Below, in pieces: positions 19,678 to 29,858 of a DNA stretch of 64,000 nucleotides. The position numbers and the translations under genes were made by a program. The notes under the pieces were generated by a model, which worked only from the letters and a program-made list of their open reading frames with translations, ran no database searches and was not told the DNA's origin. Source of the DNA: Cyanobium sp. CACIAM 14 (GTDB lineage Bacteria > Cyanobacteriota > Cyanobacteriia > PCC-6307 > Cyanobiaceae); the NCBI GenBank assembly GCA_000708525.1, contig JMRP01000003.1:113871-177870 (forward strand), in the 5' to 3' direction. Position 1 is the first letter of the stretch; the number at the start of each line of letters is the position of its first letter.

Positions 19678-21131
19678 GCCAGGGGGCTGGAACCCTGATG
19701 GGAGAGGGCAAGGCGCTGCTGCTGGAACAGTTGCCACTGGGCCCATTGCTGCTGCTGCTGGGCTAGGAGGGTGGGAATGGCCAGGAACGAGCCCACGCAC
19801 AGACTCATCAGGATCAGCACGAAGGGATCGCCGTAGAGCTGGGCCGCCGAATAGAAGGCGGGCACATTGGCGAGGGCGAAGGAGAGCAGTCCCATCAGCA
19901 GGGCCGAGGTGGACTGGGGCATCTGCCGGAGCAGGCGGAAGTTGCGCAGCAGCACCAGCCCGACCAGCAGCAGGATCACCCCGAGGATGATCACGCCCGG
20001 TACCCCGAGTTCCAGGATCAGCCGTCCTCCTCCCCCCTCCGACACATAGCCGACGCTCTGGATGGATTCCCGGGCGGCGTTGTTGACGAGACCGCCGGTG
20101 TTGGCCCCGGCGCCCACCCCCATGCCGATCCCGTCGGAGACCTGGATCGCCCGCAGGGTGGCACCGATCCCCTGCGTGTCGACGCGCTCGACCAGATCCT
20201 CCTTGGCCGTCAGGGAGCGGGTGAGGAATTCACCGAAGTGCGGGCCGAGGCTTCCGGCCACGACGAACGCATAGAGGGGATAGGCGAGTCCGGCCACGCC
20301 GAGCACGCTCGTGATCACCCTCTCCTTGGAGGCGGGGCTGGCCCTTCGGCTGAACAACAGCAGGTAAATGGCCACGAAGGCCAGGATCATCACCTGGGCC
20401 TTGCGGCGGCCGGTGAGGATCGTCAGGAAGGCGAAACTCACGGCCAGCAGCAGCAGTCCCACCTGGTTACCAGGTTTCTGGCTGGCAAGGCCCATCGAGG
20501 CGGCGATGCAGGCGGCGGCCGAGAGCTGCCAGGAGGCGATTTCGCTGGTGCGCCAGAAGCCTGAGGCCCCCTGGGCCGAAAAGCCGTAGCGGAAGGTGAT
20601 CAGCAGACCCTGACCCACCTCCTTGAGGCTGGGGTGATCGACGCCCTGGAAGCTCAGGAACACCGAGAAACCCATCACCGCCGAGCCGATCAGGTAGAGC
20701 GTGAGGAGTCGTCGCAGCAGGGGCAGGTTGCACCCCACCTGGAAACCCACCCACATCCCGAAGGCAGGGGCCAGATAGAAGGCCGCTCCGATCAGGGTGA
20801 GACGGATGTCGGAGAAGCGGGCGAAGCTGTTGAGGCTCTGAAGAGCGATCATCCCGAAGTAGATCGAGACCCAGCCATCGAGGCTCGGCACTGTCCAGAA
20901 CATGGCCCTCAGATGGAAGCGGCCGGTTCGCTCCAGGAGCACCGCGCCGCAGAGGGCGAAGCCGATCAGCACCAGACCGACCATGTAGCCCGGCTGGTCC
21001 GGCGTGATCTTGCGCAGGGGGTCCTGCACGAAGCCGATGAGCAGGGTCACCATCAGCCCGGTGCGCCAGTCCCCATCCAGGAGGAACGCGGCCAGCACCC
21101 CGAAGAGCACGATCAGCAGCAGGATGGTCAT
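19674..21131 (-). CDS. O-antigen ligase/polymerase-like (Wzy-like) membrane protein
   Basis: 485 aa, many TM segments with a periplasmic-loop-like segment before the last TMs. Confidence 0.75.
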   Translation of the reverse strand: MTILLLIVLFGVLAAFLLDGDWRTGLMVTLLIGFVQDPLRKITPDQPGYMVGLVLIGFALCGAVLLERTGRFHLRAMFWTVPSLDGWVSIYFGMIALQSLNSFARFSDIRLTLIGAAFYLAPAFGMWVGFQVGCNLPLLRRLLTLYLIGSAVMGFSVFLSFQGVDHPSLKEVGQGLLITFRYGFSAQGASGFWRTSEIASWQLSAAACIAASMGLASQKPGNQVGLLLLAVSFAFLTILTGRRKAQVMILAFVAIYLLLFSRRASPASKERVITSVLGVAGLAYPLYAFVVAGSLGPHFGEFLTRSLTAKEDLVERVDTQGIGATLRAIQVSDGIGMGVGAGANTGGLVNNAARESIQSVGYVSEGGGGRLILELGVPGVIILGVILLLVGLVLLRNFRLLRQMPQSTSALLMGLLSFALANVPAFYSAAQLYGDPFVLILMSLCVGSFLAIPTLLAQQQQQWAQWQLFQQQRLALSHQGSSPLA

Positions 21132-22297
21132 CGGCCGGCGGGGGTGGTCAGCACCTGGCGGTAGGCATCACGAAGCTGATGAGCGATCGTGCTCCAGGAA
21201 AATTCCGTCCTGGCCAGGTTAAGGGCGGCGGCCCGCATCGGCAGGGATGGTCTGACCAGCGCGCTGGCCAGGGTCCTGGCAAGGGTTTCCGGGTCGCTGG
21301 AGCTGATGAGTCCCGCGCCGGCGCGGGCCACATGGGCGGCAACGGCCACCTCCGGGGAGAGGATCACCGGCGTGCCGGCGGCGAGTGCCTCCACCGCCGC
21401 GATGCCGAAATTCTCCGCCGCCGACGGGAGCACGTACCAGTCGGCCGCGGCCAGCGCCTGCCATTTCGCTGCGCCTTCCACGAAGCCCAGCCAGCGGCAG
21501 CGCCCGCCGATGCCGAGAGCGCCGGCGCGCTCCCGCAGCGAGACGAGGTAGTGGGGCTCCCCATCCCCGGCGATCAGCAGCTCCCATGGCGCCTCCGGCT
21601 GCTGACGCTGCAGCAGGGCGAGGGCATCGATCAGGTTCTCGAGTCGCTTCTTGGGGTGGAGCCGTGACAGGAACAGGAAACGCACCGGCCTGGGAGCCTC
21701 CCCCTCGGCCGCCGGGTGGTCGGGCTGCCGCACCCCCAGGGGCAGCACGAGGCTGGGGCGGCTCAGCGAAAGGCTGGCCGCTTCGTCCCGTTCGGCGAGG
21801 CTGGTGAAGTGCAGGGCGGCCGCACCCTCGAGGTTCCGCCGTTCGATCAGGCGCAGCATCCAGCGCTTGCGGCCCGGGCTCTGGGCCAGGCTCCAGGGGC
21901 TGAGCTGACCGATGCTCCGCAGGATGTAGGGCACCCCTGCCCAGCGGGCCTGGGCCATCGCACTGGTGGAGGGATAGGAGAAGAGGGCGTGGACGTGGAG
22001 CAACTGGTAGCGCCGCAGGTGACGGGCCAGCCAGAGGCTCAGGCCGGGGCTGATGGCGAACTCCCGCAGGGCGCTGAGCGGAGGACTCCAGCGGGGGAAG
22101 GGCAGCACCGGCACGCCCTGATGCCGCTGCCAGCGGCCCGTGATCAGATCGGGGTGCAGGCCGGGGCCATGGTCATTGGTGGTGAGGATGGAGGCGTCCA
22201 CCCCCTGGAGTCGCAGGGCGCCCACCATGTCGATCACGGCGCGGCTCGGACCTCCCCGCAGGGGGCTGATGGAGGGGATGACATGCAGGACGCGCAT
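21128..22297 (-). CDS. Glycosyltransferase family 4
   Basis: Start MRVLHVIPSISPLRGGPSRAVIDMVGAL; FLFLSRLHPKKRLENLIDALALL; PSAAENFGIAAVEALAAGTPVILS. Confidence 0.9.
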   Translation of the reverse strand: MRVLHVIPSISPLRGGPSRAVIDMVGALRLQGVDASILTTNDHGPGLHPDLITGRWQRHQGVPVLPFPRWSPPLSALREFAISPGLSLWLARHLRRYQLLHVHALFSYPSTSAMAQARWAGVPYILRSIGQLSPWSLAQSPGRKRWMLRLIERRNLEGAAALHFTSLAERDEAASLSLSRPSLVLPLGVRQPDHPAAEGEAPRPVRFLFLSRLHPKKRLENLIDALALLQRQQPEAPWELLIAGDGEPHYLVSLRERAGALGIGGRCRWLGFVEGAAKWQALAAADWYVLPSAAENFGIAAVEALAAGTPVILSPEVAVAAHVARAGAGLISSSDPETLARTLASALVRPSLPMRAAALNLARTEFSWSTIAHQLRDAYRQVLTTPAGR

Positions 22298-22637
22298 CAG
22301 GACGGACCCCTTGACCAGCCGGGACCGCCATGGCCTCGAGGAGCATCTCGGCCGTTTCCACCGCACGCCGGAGACCGGTTCCCCTCCGGCTCTGACCCAC
22401 CGGCCGATCCGAGGGGGTTGGGGTGTGCTCTGCCATGTCCCCCTCCTCCCGGTCTGTCCTGGCCGGTGCTCATCGTCCGGTCCGTTCGATGTCCAGGCGC
22501 AGGCCGGAGCGCTCCCACCGGGGCGGCTCCATGGGGCTCCGACGCCATAGACGTGCCCACCACCAGAGGACGTGCGCGCCTGAACCGGTCCATCGGCAGG
22601 CTGGCCCAGCGACCGAAGCCGCAAGCCCTTGGTGGTC

Positions 22638-23720
22638 TCACGGCGATCCCTCCGGCCGGAAACAGGCACGGCCGAGGGCGAGCGAATCCTTGAGCAGGGT
22701 GCGGATCCCGTTGCCGCAGGGGAAGTAGTCGCTGCTCAGCATGCGGCCATGCAGCGCCAAGGCCCTCGGCAGGGAGCGTCGGCGGGCGAGGGCGCGGTAG
22801 AAGTCGATTCTGCGTTGCTGGTAGGCCAGCAGCCTCTCGATGAAGCGGATCTTCAGCGCCAGGTCCGCAGCATCGCCGTTCCCTGGCCTCTCCTGGTGCC
22901 GCCGGAACCGCCGGCAGGCAGCCGCCACGTTGCGCCGCTGGGCCTCAAGGGCGGAGAGCAGGGCTGCCGACTGCGGCCCCACTGTCAGGCGATGGACCGT
23001 CGATCCTGTGGCCATGGGCCGGCTGGCCTGGGTGTGCTGCTGGGGATGCTGGCGGTAGAGGGTGAGAGGGGTGAAATCCAGGATCGCGTGACCGTCCATC
23101 TCACAGGCCCAACGGCACCAGTCCTCGATCATGAACTCCCCGGCGATCTGGGCCACCTCATCGCGGCAGCGGGAACGGAAGGCCATCTGATGGGCCAGCA
23201 CGCTGGGGCGGAGCAGGTGGCGGGGCCGGCCACGGGTGCTGAGCGTGCGCGGCCCCCATCGGGCCGGGTCGCGCCGCCACCAGCTGGCGCCCATGGGTCG
23301 CAGGTTCTCATCGACGATCAGCGAATTGGCCGCCACCAGCGAGACACGCGGATCCTGGAAGTGCTCCAGGTACCGTCTGCAGCGATCCACGGTCCAGACA
23401 TCGTCCTGGTCGGCCAGGAAGATGATGTCTCCGCTGCAGTGGGCGATCGCGTTGACGTAGTTGCCCGTCGGTCCGTGCCGCGCCTGGTTCGCCACCACCC
23501 CCAGCCGGATGGGGGTGCCGGCCAGAGCGGCCCTGGCCGCCTCGAGCGTGTCGTCGCCAGAGCCGTCGTCGGAGAGCACCACCTCATCCACCGGCACCGA
23601 CTGACAGGCGATGGAGGCCAGCAGGGCGGCGATGTGGCGGCCGCCGTTGTAGGTGGGAATGGCCACCGACAATCGCGGCCGGAAGGCCTGTGCGGCGGCG
23701 GCGGATGGGTGGATCGTCAT
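22638..23720 (-). CDS. Glycosyltransferase family 2
   Basis: RPRLSVAIPTYNGGRHIAALLASIACQSVPVDEVVLSDDGSGDDT; FLADQDDVW. Confidence 0.9.
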   Translation of the reverse strand: MTIHPSAAAAQAFRPRLSVAIPTYNGGRHIAALLASIACQSVPVDEVVLSDDGSGDDTLEAARAALAGTPIRLGVVANQARHGPTGNYVNAIAHCSGDIIFLADQDDVWTVDRCRRYLEHFQDPRVSLVAANSLIVDENLRPMGASWWRRDPARWGPRTLSTRGRPRHLLRPSVLAHQMAFRSRCRDEVAQIAGEFMIEDWCRWACEMDGHAILDFTPLTLYRQHPQQHTQASRPMATGSTVHRLTVGPQSAALLSALEAQRRNVAAACRRFRRHQERPGNGDAADLALKIRFIERLLAYQQRRIDFYRALARRRSLPRALALHGRMLSSDYFPCGNGIRTLLKDSLALGRACFRPEGSP

Positions 23721-23807
23721 GGCCGCTGCCGGGGTCCGGGCGCCGGCGTGTGCCGCTGCGGACGCCTGGGGAGAGAAGGATACGAAGGGAGCAGGGCGTG
23801 GCACATC

Positions 23808-24686
23808 TCAGGGTCGGCTCAGCAGGGCCGGGCCCTTCCACTGCAGCCGGAGGGCCCAGAGGAGGCCGCGACCTTCGGCAAGGAGGGTGAGGGGAATCCA
23901 CCAGGGGTGGCGGAGATGGTGGCGGCTTCGCACCGACATCAGCCAGTCCCCCAGGCATCCGGCCAGGGCCGCCTGCAGGGGCTGGGTCCGCAGGCGGAAG
24001 TAGTAGCGGCCCACGGCATGGTCGGGCTTCACCGTGGTGAGGTGTCTGCCGTAGCTGCGGGTGCCGCCCCGTTCGGCCCGCAGATGATGGATCAGGGCTT
24101 CGGGCACGTAGAGGATCGGGAAGCCGGCCCGGCGCCAGCGGTGGGCGAATTCGGCCTCGAACCGGTAGGCCACCTTCACGAAGTTCTGGTCGAAGCCCCC
24201 GAGGGCAAGGGCCCGGCGCCGGGGAATGGCCACATTGCCGCCCATGAATTCCTCCACGGACCGGGGCCGCAGACTGTTGAACAGGAAGGGACCGTCCTCC
24301 GGATCGCTGCGTCCTCCATGCCAGGGTTGGAGCACGCGGCCCGCCAGCATGGCGTCCGGGTCCGCCTGGCCCGCCCGTTCATGGGCGGCGAGCAGATCCG
24401 GGCCGGGGAGGATGTCGTCGTCGAGGAAGAGCACCCGATCGCCCCGGGCCTCCTGGAGGGCGTGGTTCATTGCGCCGGTGATCGAGGGGGTGGGCAGCCG
24501 CAGCCAGCGGATCCGGCCCTCGGATTGCCATGCCGCCAGCTGGGCTTCGGTGGCCGCGTCGTGCCGGGGGGTCTGGTCGACCACCAGCAGCTCGAAGGGG
24601 GGTGGATCCAGGGCCAGCAGGGCGGCGACGCTGTCGACCAGCACCTGATCGCGTCCATAGGTGGGGATGGCGAGGCTGAGGGTCAT
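23808..24686 (-). CDS. Glycosyltransferase family 2
   Basis: MTLSLAIPTYGRDQVLVDSVAALLAL; VLFLDDDILPGPDLL. Confidence 0.9.
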   Translation of the reverse strand: MTLSLAIPTYGRDQVLVDSVAALLALDPPPFELLVVDQTPRHDAATEAQLAAWQSEGRIRWLRLPTPSITGAMNHALQEARGDRVLFLDDDILPGPDLLAAHERAGQADPDAMLAGRVLQPWHGGRSDPEDGPFLFNSLRPRSVEEFMGGNVAIPRRRALALGGFDQNFVKVAYRFEAEFAHRWRRAGFPILYVPEALIHHLRAERGGTRSYGRHLTTVKPDHAVGRYYFRLRTQPLQAALAGCLGDWLMSVRSRHHLRHPWWIPLTLLAEGRGLLWALRLQWKGPALLSRP

Positions 24687-25627
24687 GGCAGGGTCGCCAG
24701 TTTCAGGCGGGCCTTGACATGCCAGGGATTGAGCGCAAGGGCCCGGCGCAGGTAGAGCCGGGCCACCTCGGGACGCTCTCCCGCCAGGCAGGCGCCGATG
24801 AAGTAGGCCCCGTCGGCCTGCCGGCGGGGGCGGGCGCTGGGGCCGGTGCTGCGGCACCGTTGGCTCAGGGCCTCGGCCTGCTCCAGCCAGGGCGTTTCCT
24901 CCCGGCCGTCCCGGCGGGCCTGGGTGGCCGCCACGATCAGGGAATGGAAGGCCTCCTGCTCCGGGCGGCGGGATCCGCTGATGGATCCGGGGGAGAGCGT
25001 CGCCTCGTAGAGCACCTCGGGCACCACGCGATGGGGGCCGTGCTCGACCATCCGGCTCCAGAGATCGATGTCCTGAGCGAAGTAGAACATCGCGCGGTAG
25101 CCGCCGGCCCGGTCGTAGGCACTGCGGCGCATCATCACCGAACCGTGGCAGGCGGGCCCGGTGAGACCATCGGCCAGGTCCCGGGGGTCCGGCGCGCTCA
25201 CCCGCACGGTGGCCCCCTCCGGCACCACCATGCGGGCGTGGGTGGAGCACAGGCTCGCCTCCGGGTGATCCTCGAGGCAGCGGAGCTGACGCTGCAGCCG
25301 GCCGGGCAGCGAGAGGTCACCCGCGTCCTGGCGGGCGATGAACCGGCCGCGGGCGACCTGGCAGCCTTCGATCAGGGCGCGCGTCAGCCCCCGCCCTTCC
25401 CGCTGCAGGATCCGCAGGCGGGGATCGGCGGCGGCCTGGGCCTCCAGGATCGCGCCCGTCGCGTCCGTGGAGCCATCGTTCACCACGACGATCTCCAGCT
25501 CCACCCCCTCCTGGCTGCGGAGCGAGGCGAGGGTGGCCTCCAGGGTGGCGGCGGCGTCGCGCACCCCCATCACGACCGACACCACAGGAGCCGTGCTGGC
25601 TTCGTTGTCCACGGGCTCGTGCATCAT
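24683..25627 (-). CDS. Glycosyltransferase family 2
   Basis: VSVVMGVRDAAATLEATLASLRSQEGVELEIVVVNDGSTDAT. Confidence 0.9.
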   Translation of the reverse strand: MMHEPVDNEASTAPVVSVVMGVRDAAATLEATLASLRSQEGVELEIVVVNDGSTDATGAILEAQAAADPRLRILQREGRGLTRALIEGCQVARGRFIARQDAGDLSLPGRLQRQLRCLEDHPEASLCSTHARMVVPEGATVRVSAPDPRDLADGLTGPACHGSVMMRRSAYDRAGGYRAMFYFAQDIDLWSRMVEHGPHRVVPEVLYEATLSPGSISGSRRPEQEAFHSLIVAATQARRDGREETPWLEQAEALSQRCRSTGPSARPRRQADGAYFIGACLAGERPEVARLYLRRALALNPWHVKARLKLATLP

Positions 25628-25628
25628 C

Positions 25629-27650
25629 TCAGGCCATGTTCCCCCCGTTCCGGGCGTCCGGCCGCAGGCGTGTCCGGACTCCCATGCTCAGGCGCGCGGC
25701 CCGGCCCCAGCCCAGGCAGGCGGCCAGCAGGCCGTAAAGCACAAACTCCAGCCGCCGCCGCGGCCCCTGGTGCCCGATCCGCCGTGCCAGCCGGAAGAGC
25801 TCCCGGGAGGACGCCTCCGCCCCGGCCGCGCCGCACTGGCGGCTGAGCAGGAAGGCGGAGCGGGCGAAGCGGGCCATCTCCGGACCGCGGCGGTCGACGC
25901 CGGCCGCCAGGGCGCTGCGCAGCAGGGACTCCTGGGCGCGGGCCCGGTCCGCCAGCTTGCGGGGGTCCAGGTGGCCCCGCGCACTGAGGTGATCCCCGGC
26001 CATGTGGATCCGCCGCACGGACACCTCGCCCGCCACCCACGCCAGGGGCGCCCCGGTCGCGCCGGCCCTGCCGTCGTACTCCCAGTCCTCCTCGTTGATC
26101 CAGGGTTGCCAGGGGCCGATGCGGTCCAGCAGGGCGCGGCGGTAGAGCGGGCAGCTGGTGGTCCACCAGCGCTCGAGCAGCAGTCTGGGGAAAAGGCGCT
26201 CGATGGGAATGCCGGTGGCACGCATCGGCCCCCGGCGCTTGACGGGGCGCTGGGAGTGATCCTCCTCCAGACTCGGCCCGTAGGCGATCTGGGCATCGGG
26301 ACAGCGGCGCAGGGCCCCCACCTGGGCGCTGAACTTGCCGGGCAGGAGCAGGTCGTCGCTGTCGAGGAACTGGACGAACTCCCCTCGGCAGAGGTCAAGT
26401 CCCGCCTGGCGGGCCGCGCCGGGGCCGCCATTGCTCTGGTGGAGCACCCGGATGGTCTGCGGATGGGCGGCGGCCAGCGCGTCGGCCACCGCGGCGGTGT
26501 CGTCGCTGGAGCCGTCGTCCACGATGACGATCTCGATGGGCCGGTGGTCCTGCTCCAGCACGCTGGCCACCGCTTCCCGCAGCAGTCCGGAGCGGTTGTG
26601 CACCGGGAGGATGGTGCTCACCAGTCCAGCCACGGGCGCGGGCCGCAGGTCGGCGATGCGCTCCAGGGCGGGACGACGCATCACCGCGCGGGCCCGCTCC
26701 AGATTGGGATTGTCCTGGCGGTGCTTGAGGGGCTGGCCCCGGTGCCAGAGGTGCACGATCGGTTCGTAGCCCCAGATCCAGGTGGGCCGGGTGAGGCAGC
26801 GGTCCCAGAACTCGTTGTCCTCGCCTCCCCAGCCCACGAAGCCTTCGTCCATGCCGCCGATGGCGGCGTAGGCCGCCGCGGTGATGGCCATGGAGCCCCC
26901 CGCTTCGAGGTTCTGCACGATCGCCTCCGCCGGCCGCGCTCCGTAGTCCTCCGATCCGGCCAGCACCCGGGCGCTGTGCTCCTCGTCGAGGTAGAAGATG
27001 AAGCGCTTGGGATTGACCACCGCGTACCCCCGGGCGATCCGGTTCAGCAGCCGCCGGGCGTAACCGGCCGGCACCAGCATGTCGTTGTCGTGCAGCAGCA
27101 GCACGGGGGCCCGGGCTTCGCGGGCTCCGACATTGAAGGTATGGGATCGGTTGTAGGGGGCCGCCGGATCGGGGAGGGGACCATGGACATGACGCACCCA
27201 GGCCGGCAAGCGGTCGGCGATGCGGGGCGCGCTGTCCTGCTCGATCACCAGGCACTCCAGGCGTACGCGCTCCTGGGCGGCCAGGGATTCCAGGGTGGCC
27301 AGCAGCAGAGGGAGGCGCTCGCTGCCCCGGTGACCGATCAGCACGCTCAGCTCCGGGGGGCCGTCGTCCCAGGAGGGGGCGCTCCGGCGCCGGATCGGTG
27401 CCGCGGCCAGGCAGCGGCGGAGCAGCCGCACCCCCAGCTCCGGCTGGAGTCCGGGGGCATGCAGGCGCGACGTGTAGCGCCACAGGCAGGCCTGGCCCCA
27501 GCCATCGGGGGCGGCCTCCAGCCTCTCGTCGCGGTTGGCGAGGCGCAGATGGGCCGGCACGGGGCGGCGCAGCAGCCACTCGTAGCGGGGGCGGTCCTTC
27601 AGCCACACCCCCAGCCGTTCCCTGAGGGAGGCCGCTGCTGGTTCAGCCAT
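25629..27650 (-). CDS. Tandem two-domain glycosyltransferase (GT2-type)
   Basis: Start MAEPAAASLRERLGVWL; N-terminal domain LSVLIGHRGSERLPLLLATLESL...GWGGEDNEFWDRC; C-terminal domain VSTILPVHNRSGLLREAVASVLEQDHRPIEIVIVDDGSSDDT. Confidence 0.88.
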   Translation of the reverse strand: MAEPAAASLRERLGVWLKDRPRYEWLLRRPVPAHLRLANRDERLEAAPDGWGQACLWRYTSRLHAPGLQPELGVRLLRRCLAAAPIRRRSAPSWDDGPPELSVLIGHRGSERLPLLLATLESLAAQERVRLECLVIEQDSAPRIADRLPAWVRHVHGPLPDPAAPYNRSHTFNVGAREARAPVLLLHDNDMLVPAGYARRLLNRIARGYAVVNPKRFIFYLDEEHSARVLAGSEDYGARPAEAIVQNLEAGGSMAITAAAYAAIGGMDEGFVGWGGEDNEFWDRCLTRPTWIWGYEPIVHLWHRGQPLKHRQDNPNLERARAVMRRPALERIADLRPAPVAGLVSTILPVHNRSGLLREAVASVLEQDHRPIEIVIVDDGSSDDTAAVADALAAAHPQTIRVLHQSNGGPGAARQAGLDLCRGEFVQFLDSDDLLLPGKFSAQVGALRRCPDAQIAYGPSLEEDHSQRPVKRRGPMRATGIPIERLFPRLLLERWWTTSCPLYRRALLDRIGPWQPWINEEDWEYDGRAGATGAPLAWVAGEVSVRRIHMAGDHLSARGHLDPRKLADRARAQESLLRSALAAGVDRRGPEMARFARSAFLLSRQCGAAGAEASSRELFRLARRIGHQGPRRRLEFVLYGLLAACLGWGRAARLSMGVRTRLRPDARNGGNMA

Positions 27651-28956
27651 GGGCGTCGAGGCGGGTGGCGGCGGCCAGCAGATCCCCTTCCCCCGCCGCG
27701 CCGCTGTTGCTGTCGCTGTGGGGCCATTCACTTCCGGCACTGCCGTGACGGAAGCGCAGCCCCAGCAGGCGGCGCAGGTCCTCGCCGCGACCGCTGCCCA
27801 GCCAGCGGTCGAGCCGGCCGGCGGGAGGCGGGGCGTGCGCCTGCGGGGCCTCCGGCAGGGGAGCGAGCGCCAGGGTGTCCCGGAGCGCCCGCTGCCAGGC
27901 GGCCAGGGAGGCTTCCCGGCTGTAGCGACCTTCCACCAGGGCATGGCCCGCCCGGGAGAGCCGCTCCAGCAGGGCAGGCTGGCGCAGGCGGGCCAGTTCG
28001 GCGGCGGCGGCGGCCACATCCCCGCAGGGGAACAGCAGGGCCGTGACGTCATGCCGCAGGGCCCCCTCCAGGCCGGAGCCCACGTAGCGGCTGCTGACCA
28101 CCGCCATGCTGCTGGCCATCGCCTGCCAGGCCACGATCGGGCCCGTCTCCCAGGAGGAGGTGATCACCAGGGCATGGTGATGGCCGTAGATCCGCTCCGC
28201 CAGCCCCCTCTGGTCGACGTGGCCCAGCATCCGCACGCTGCCGCGCTCCAGCCAGGGCGCCAGAGCCCGCTCCAGTGCCGGCCGCTCCTCGCCGTCGCCG
28301 GCGATACTGAGCTGCACCTCCAGGCCTCGGGCCTGGAGGGCCGCCAGCAGGGGTGGCAGATCGTGCACGCGCTTCTGGGCCTGCTCCAGGCGTCCCACCC
28401 AGGCCAGCCGCAGGACCCCGGCCGGCGATCCGGCCGGCGCCTGCCAGGGGGGGACGGGAACGCCGTAGGGGGCATAAAGGACCCGGCGGGGATCCATTCC
28501 TCCCCGGTCACTCGCCAGCCGGCAGGCCAGCCGGTTGGTGGCGATCACCGCATCGATCGCTGCCCCATGGCGCCGCAGGTCGGCGAAGTAGTCCGCCTGC
28601 AGCGCATGGAGCGTCATCACCACCCGTCCGCTGAATCCTCCCCGGCGGCGGGCCCTGAGGGCCGCCGGGTAGAGATCGACCAGATTGACCCCGAGCACCA
28701 GATCGGGGTTCAGCCCGGTCAGCAGGCTGGCGATGGCCCGGATCCGGCCTTCGCTGCTGCCGCTGGGGTTGCGGATCGGCTGGGCCGACAGCGCCGGATA
28801 GGCCCTGGCATAGGCGGCATGGCGGTGATGGTCGCCGTCGGGCACCACCACCGTCACCTCCAGTCCCGAGGCCCGCAGGCCCGGCACCAGATCCGCCAGC
28901 CAGTCCTGCACGCCGCCGAGCAGGTAGGCGGAGGGGGCGAGCACCAGCACCCTCAT
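27643..28956 (-). CDS. Glycosyltransferase family 4
   Basis: MRVLVLAPSAYLLGGVQDWLADLVPGL; RLAWVGRLEQAQKRVHDLPPLLAAL. Confidence 0.9.
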   Translation of the reverse strand: MRVLVLAPSAYLLGGVQDWLADLVPGLRASGLEVTVVVPDGDHHRHAAYARAYPALSAQPIRNPSGSSEGRIRAIASLLTGLNPDLVLGVNLVDLYPAALRARRRGGFSGRVVMTLHALQADYFADLRRHGAAIDAVIATNRLACRLASDRGGMDPRRVLYAPYGVPVPPWQAPAGSPAGVLRLAWVGRLEQAQKRVHDLPPLLAALQARGLEVQLSIAGDGEERPALERALAPWLERGSVRMLGHVDQRGLAERIYGHHHALVITSSWETGPIVAWQAMASSMAVVSSRYVGSGLEGALRHDVTALLFPCGDVAAAAAELARLRQPALLERLSRAGHALVEGRYSREASLAAWQRALRDTLALAPLPEAPQAHAPPPAGRLDRWLGSGRGEDLRRLLGLRFRHGSAGSEWPHSDSNSGAAGEGDLLAAATRLDAHG

Positions 28957-29837
28957 GGCGTCCTGTCCAGGTGGACGATCCCCGGCCCGGAAGGCTGCAG
29001 CGGCGGCACCGGCAGGTGGGGCAGCGGACCGACGGGCCGCACATGGGCGCGAAGCTGGCGGATGTAGATGCCCTCGGGCTCCGGGCAGCGCTCCCACTTG
29101 CGGAAGAAGCTGGCCTGGTTGGCGGAGGTGTACTTGCCCCAGACCCGCTCCGAGCGGTCATCGAAGGAGGTGGTGGCGGGCTGGTCGTTCGCATGGTGCA
29201 GGTAGGGGCAGGGCACGCCCTCGATCGCGACCCCGGCGAGGGAAGCCCGTGCGGTGTAGTCCATGTCCTCGAAGCCGATGCCGCTGAAGCTCTGGTCGAA
29301 GGCGCCGACCTTCTCCCAGCAGCTCCGGCCGATGGCGAAGTGGGACCAGGTGTTGTTGAGCAGGCACAGGTCCACCTGGTCCCAGGGCATGGCCTCCGCC
29401 CAGCGGCGCAGCCAGGGGTCGATGCGCAGGTCGTCGTTGAGCACCAGGGTGGTGGAGGTGGGGCTGGCCTGCAGCAGTTCGTTCCAGAGCTGGCAGAGCC
29501 CCACCACCCGCTCGTGCAGGAGGAAGCGGCGATGGGCGGGCTCGCCGCTGGCCAGTTCGCGGCACAGTCGCTCCAGGTAACGGTCCTGACTGGCTCCGTC
29601 CCCGTGGCCGTTCACGGCCACCAGGATCGGCACCTCCGGGAACGTGCGCACCAGTGACCGGTACAGAGGGCGGAAGTAACTCTCGTAGCGGGCTTCGAAG
29701 GTGGTGATCGCGATCGTGAAGCGATCCCCCAGGGGACGTCGAGGAGGAAGCAGGGCTGCGGGCACGCGGCGCCTGACGCCGTGCAGCACGGCCCGGGCGG
29801 CGAGGTAGAGGCGCAGGTTGAGACTGGATCGGTTCAT
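28953..29837 (-). CDS. Glycosyltransferase (GT2-like/GT-A)
   Basis: 294 aa; RFTIAITTFEARYESYFRPLYRSLVRTFPEVPILVAVNGHGDG; TLVLNDDLRI. Confidence 0.75.
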   Translation of the reverse strand: MNRSSLNLRLYLAARAVLHGVRRRVPAALLPPRRPLGDRFTIAITTFEARYESYFRPLYRSLVRTFPEVPILVAVNGHGDGASQDRYLERLCRELASGEPAHRRFLLHERVVGLCQLWNELLQASPTSTTLVLNDDLRIDPWLRRWAEAMPWDQVDLCLLNNTWSHFAIGRSCWEKVGAFDQSFSGIGFEDMDYTARASLAGVAIEGVPCPYLHHANDQPATTSFDDRSERVWGKYTSANQASFFRKWERCPEPEGIYIRQLRAHVRPVGPLPHLPVPPLQPSGPGIVHLDRTP

Positions 29838-29858
29838 GGCTTCTCGGACGGGCCCGCC

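Noticed and set aside
22173-22436. 87 aa ORF (TGLRRAVETAEMLLEAMAVPAGQ...) as a possible gene remnant
   Set aside because: Overlaps the start of the GT4 gene and has no recognisable homology by eye; kept only as part of the unexplained gap.
22629-24755. 708 aa plus-strand ORF
   Set aside because: Spans two convincing minus-strand GT2 genes; composition typical of GC-rich antisense frames.
25338-28046. 902 aa plus-strand ORF
   Set aside because: Antisense to the two-domain glycosyltransferase and neighbours; not a real giant gene.
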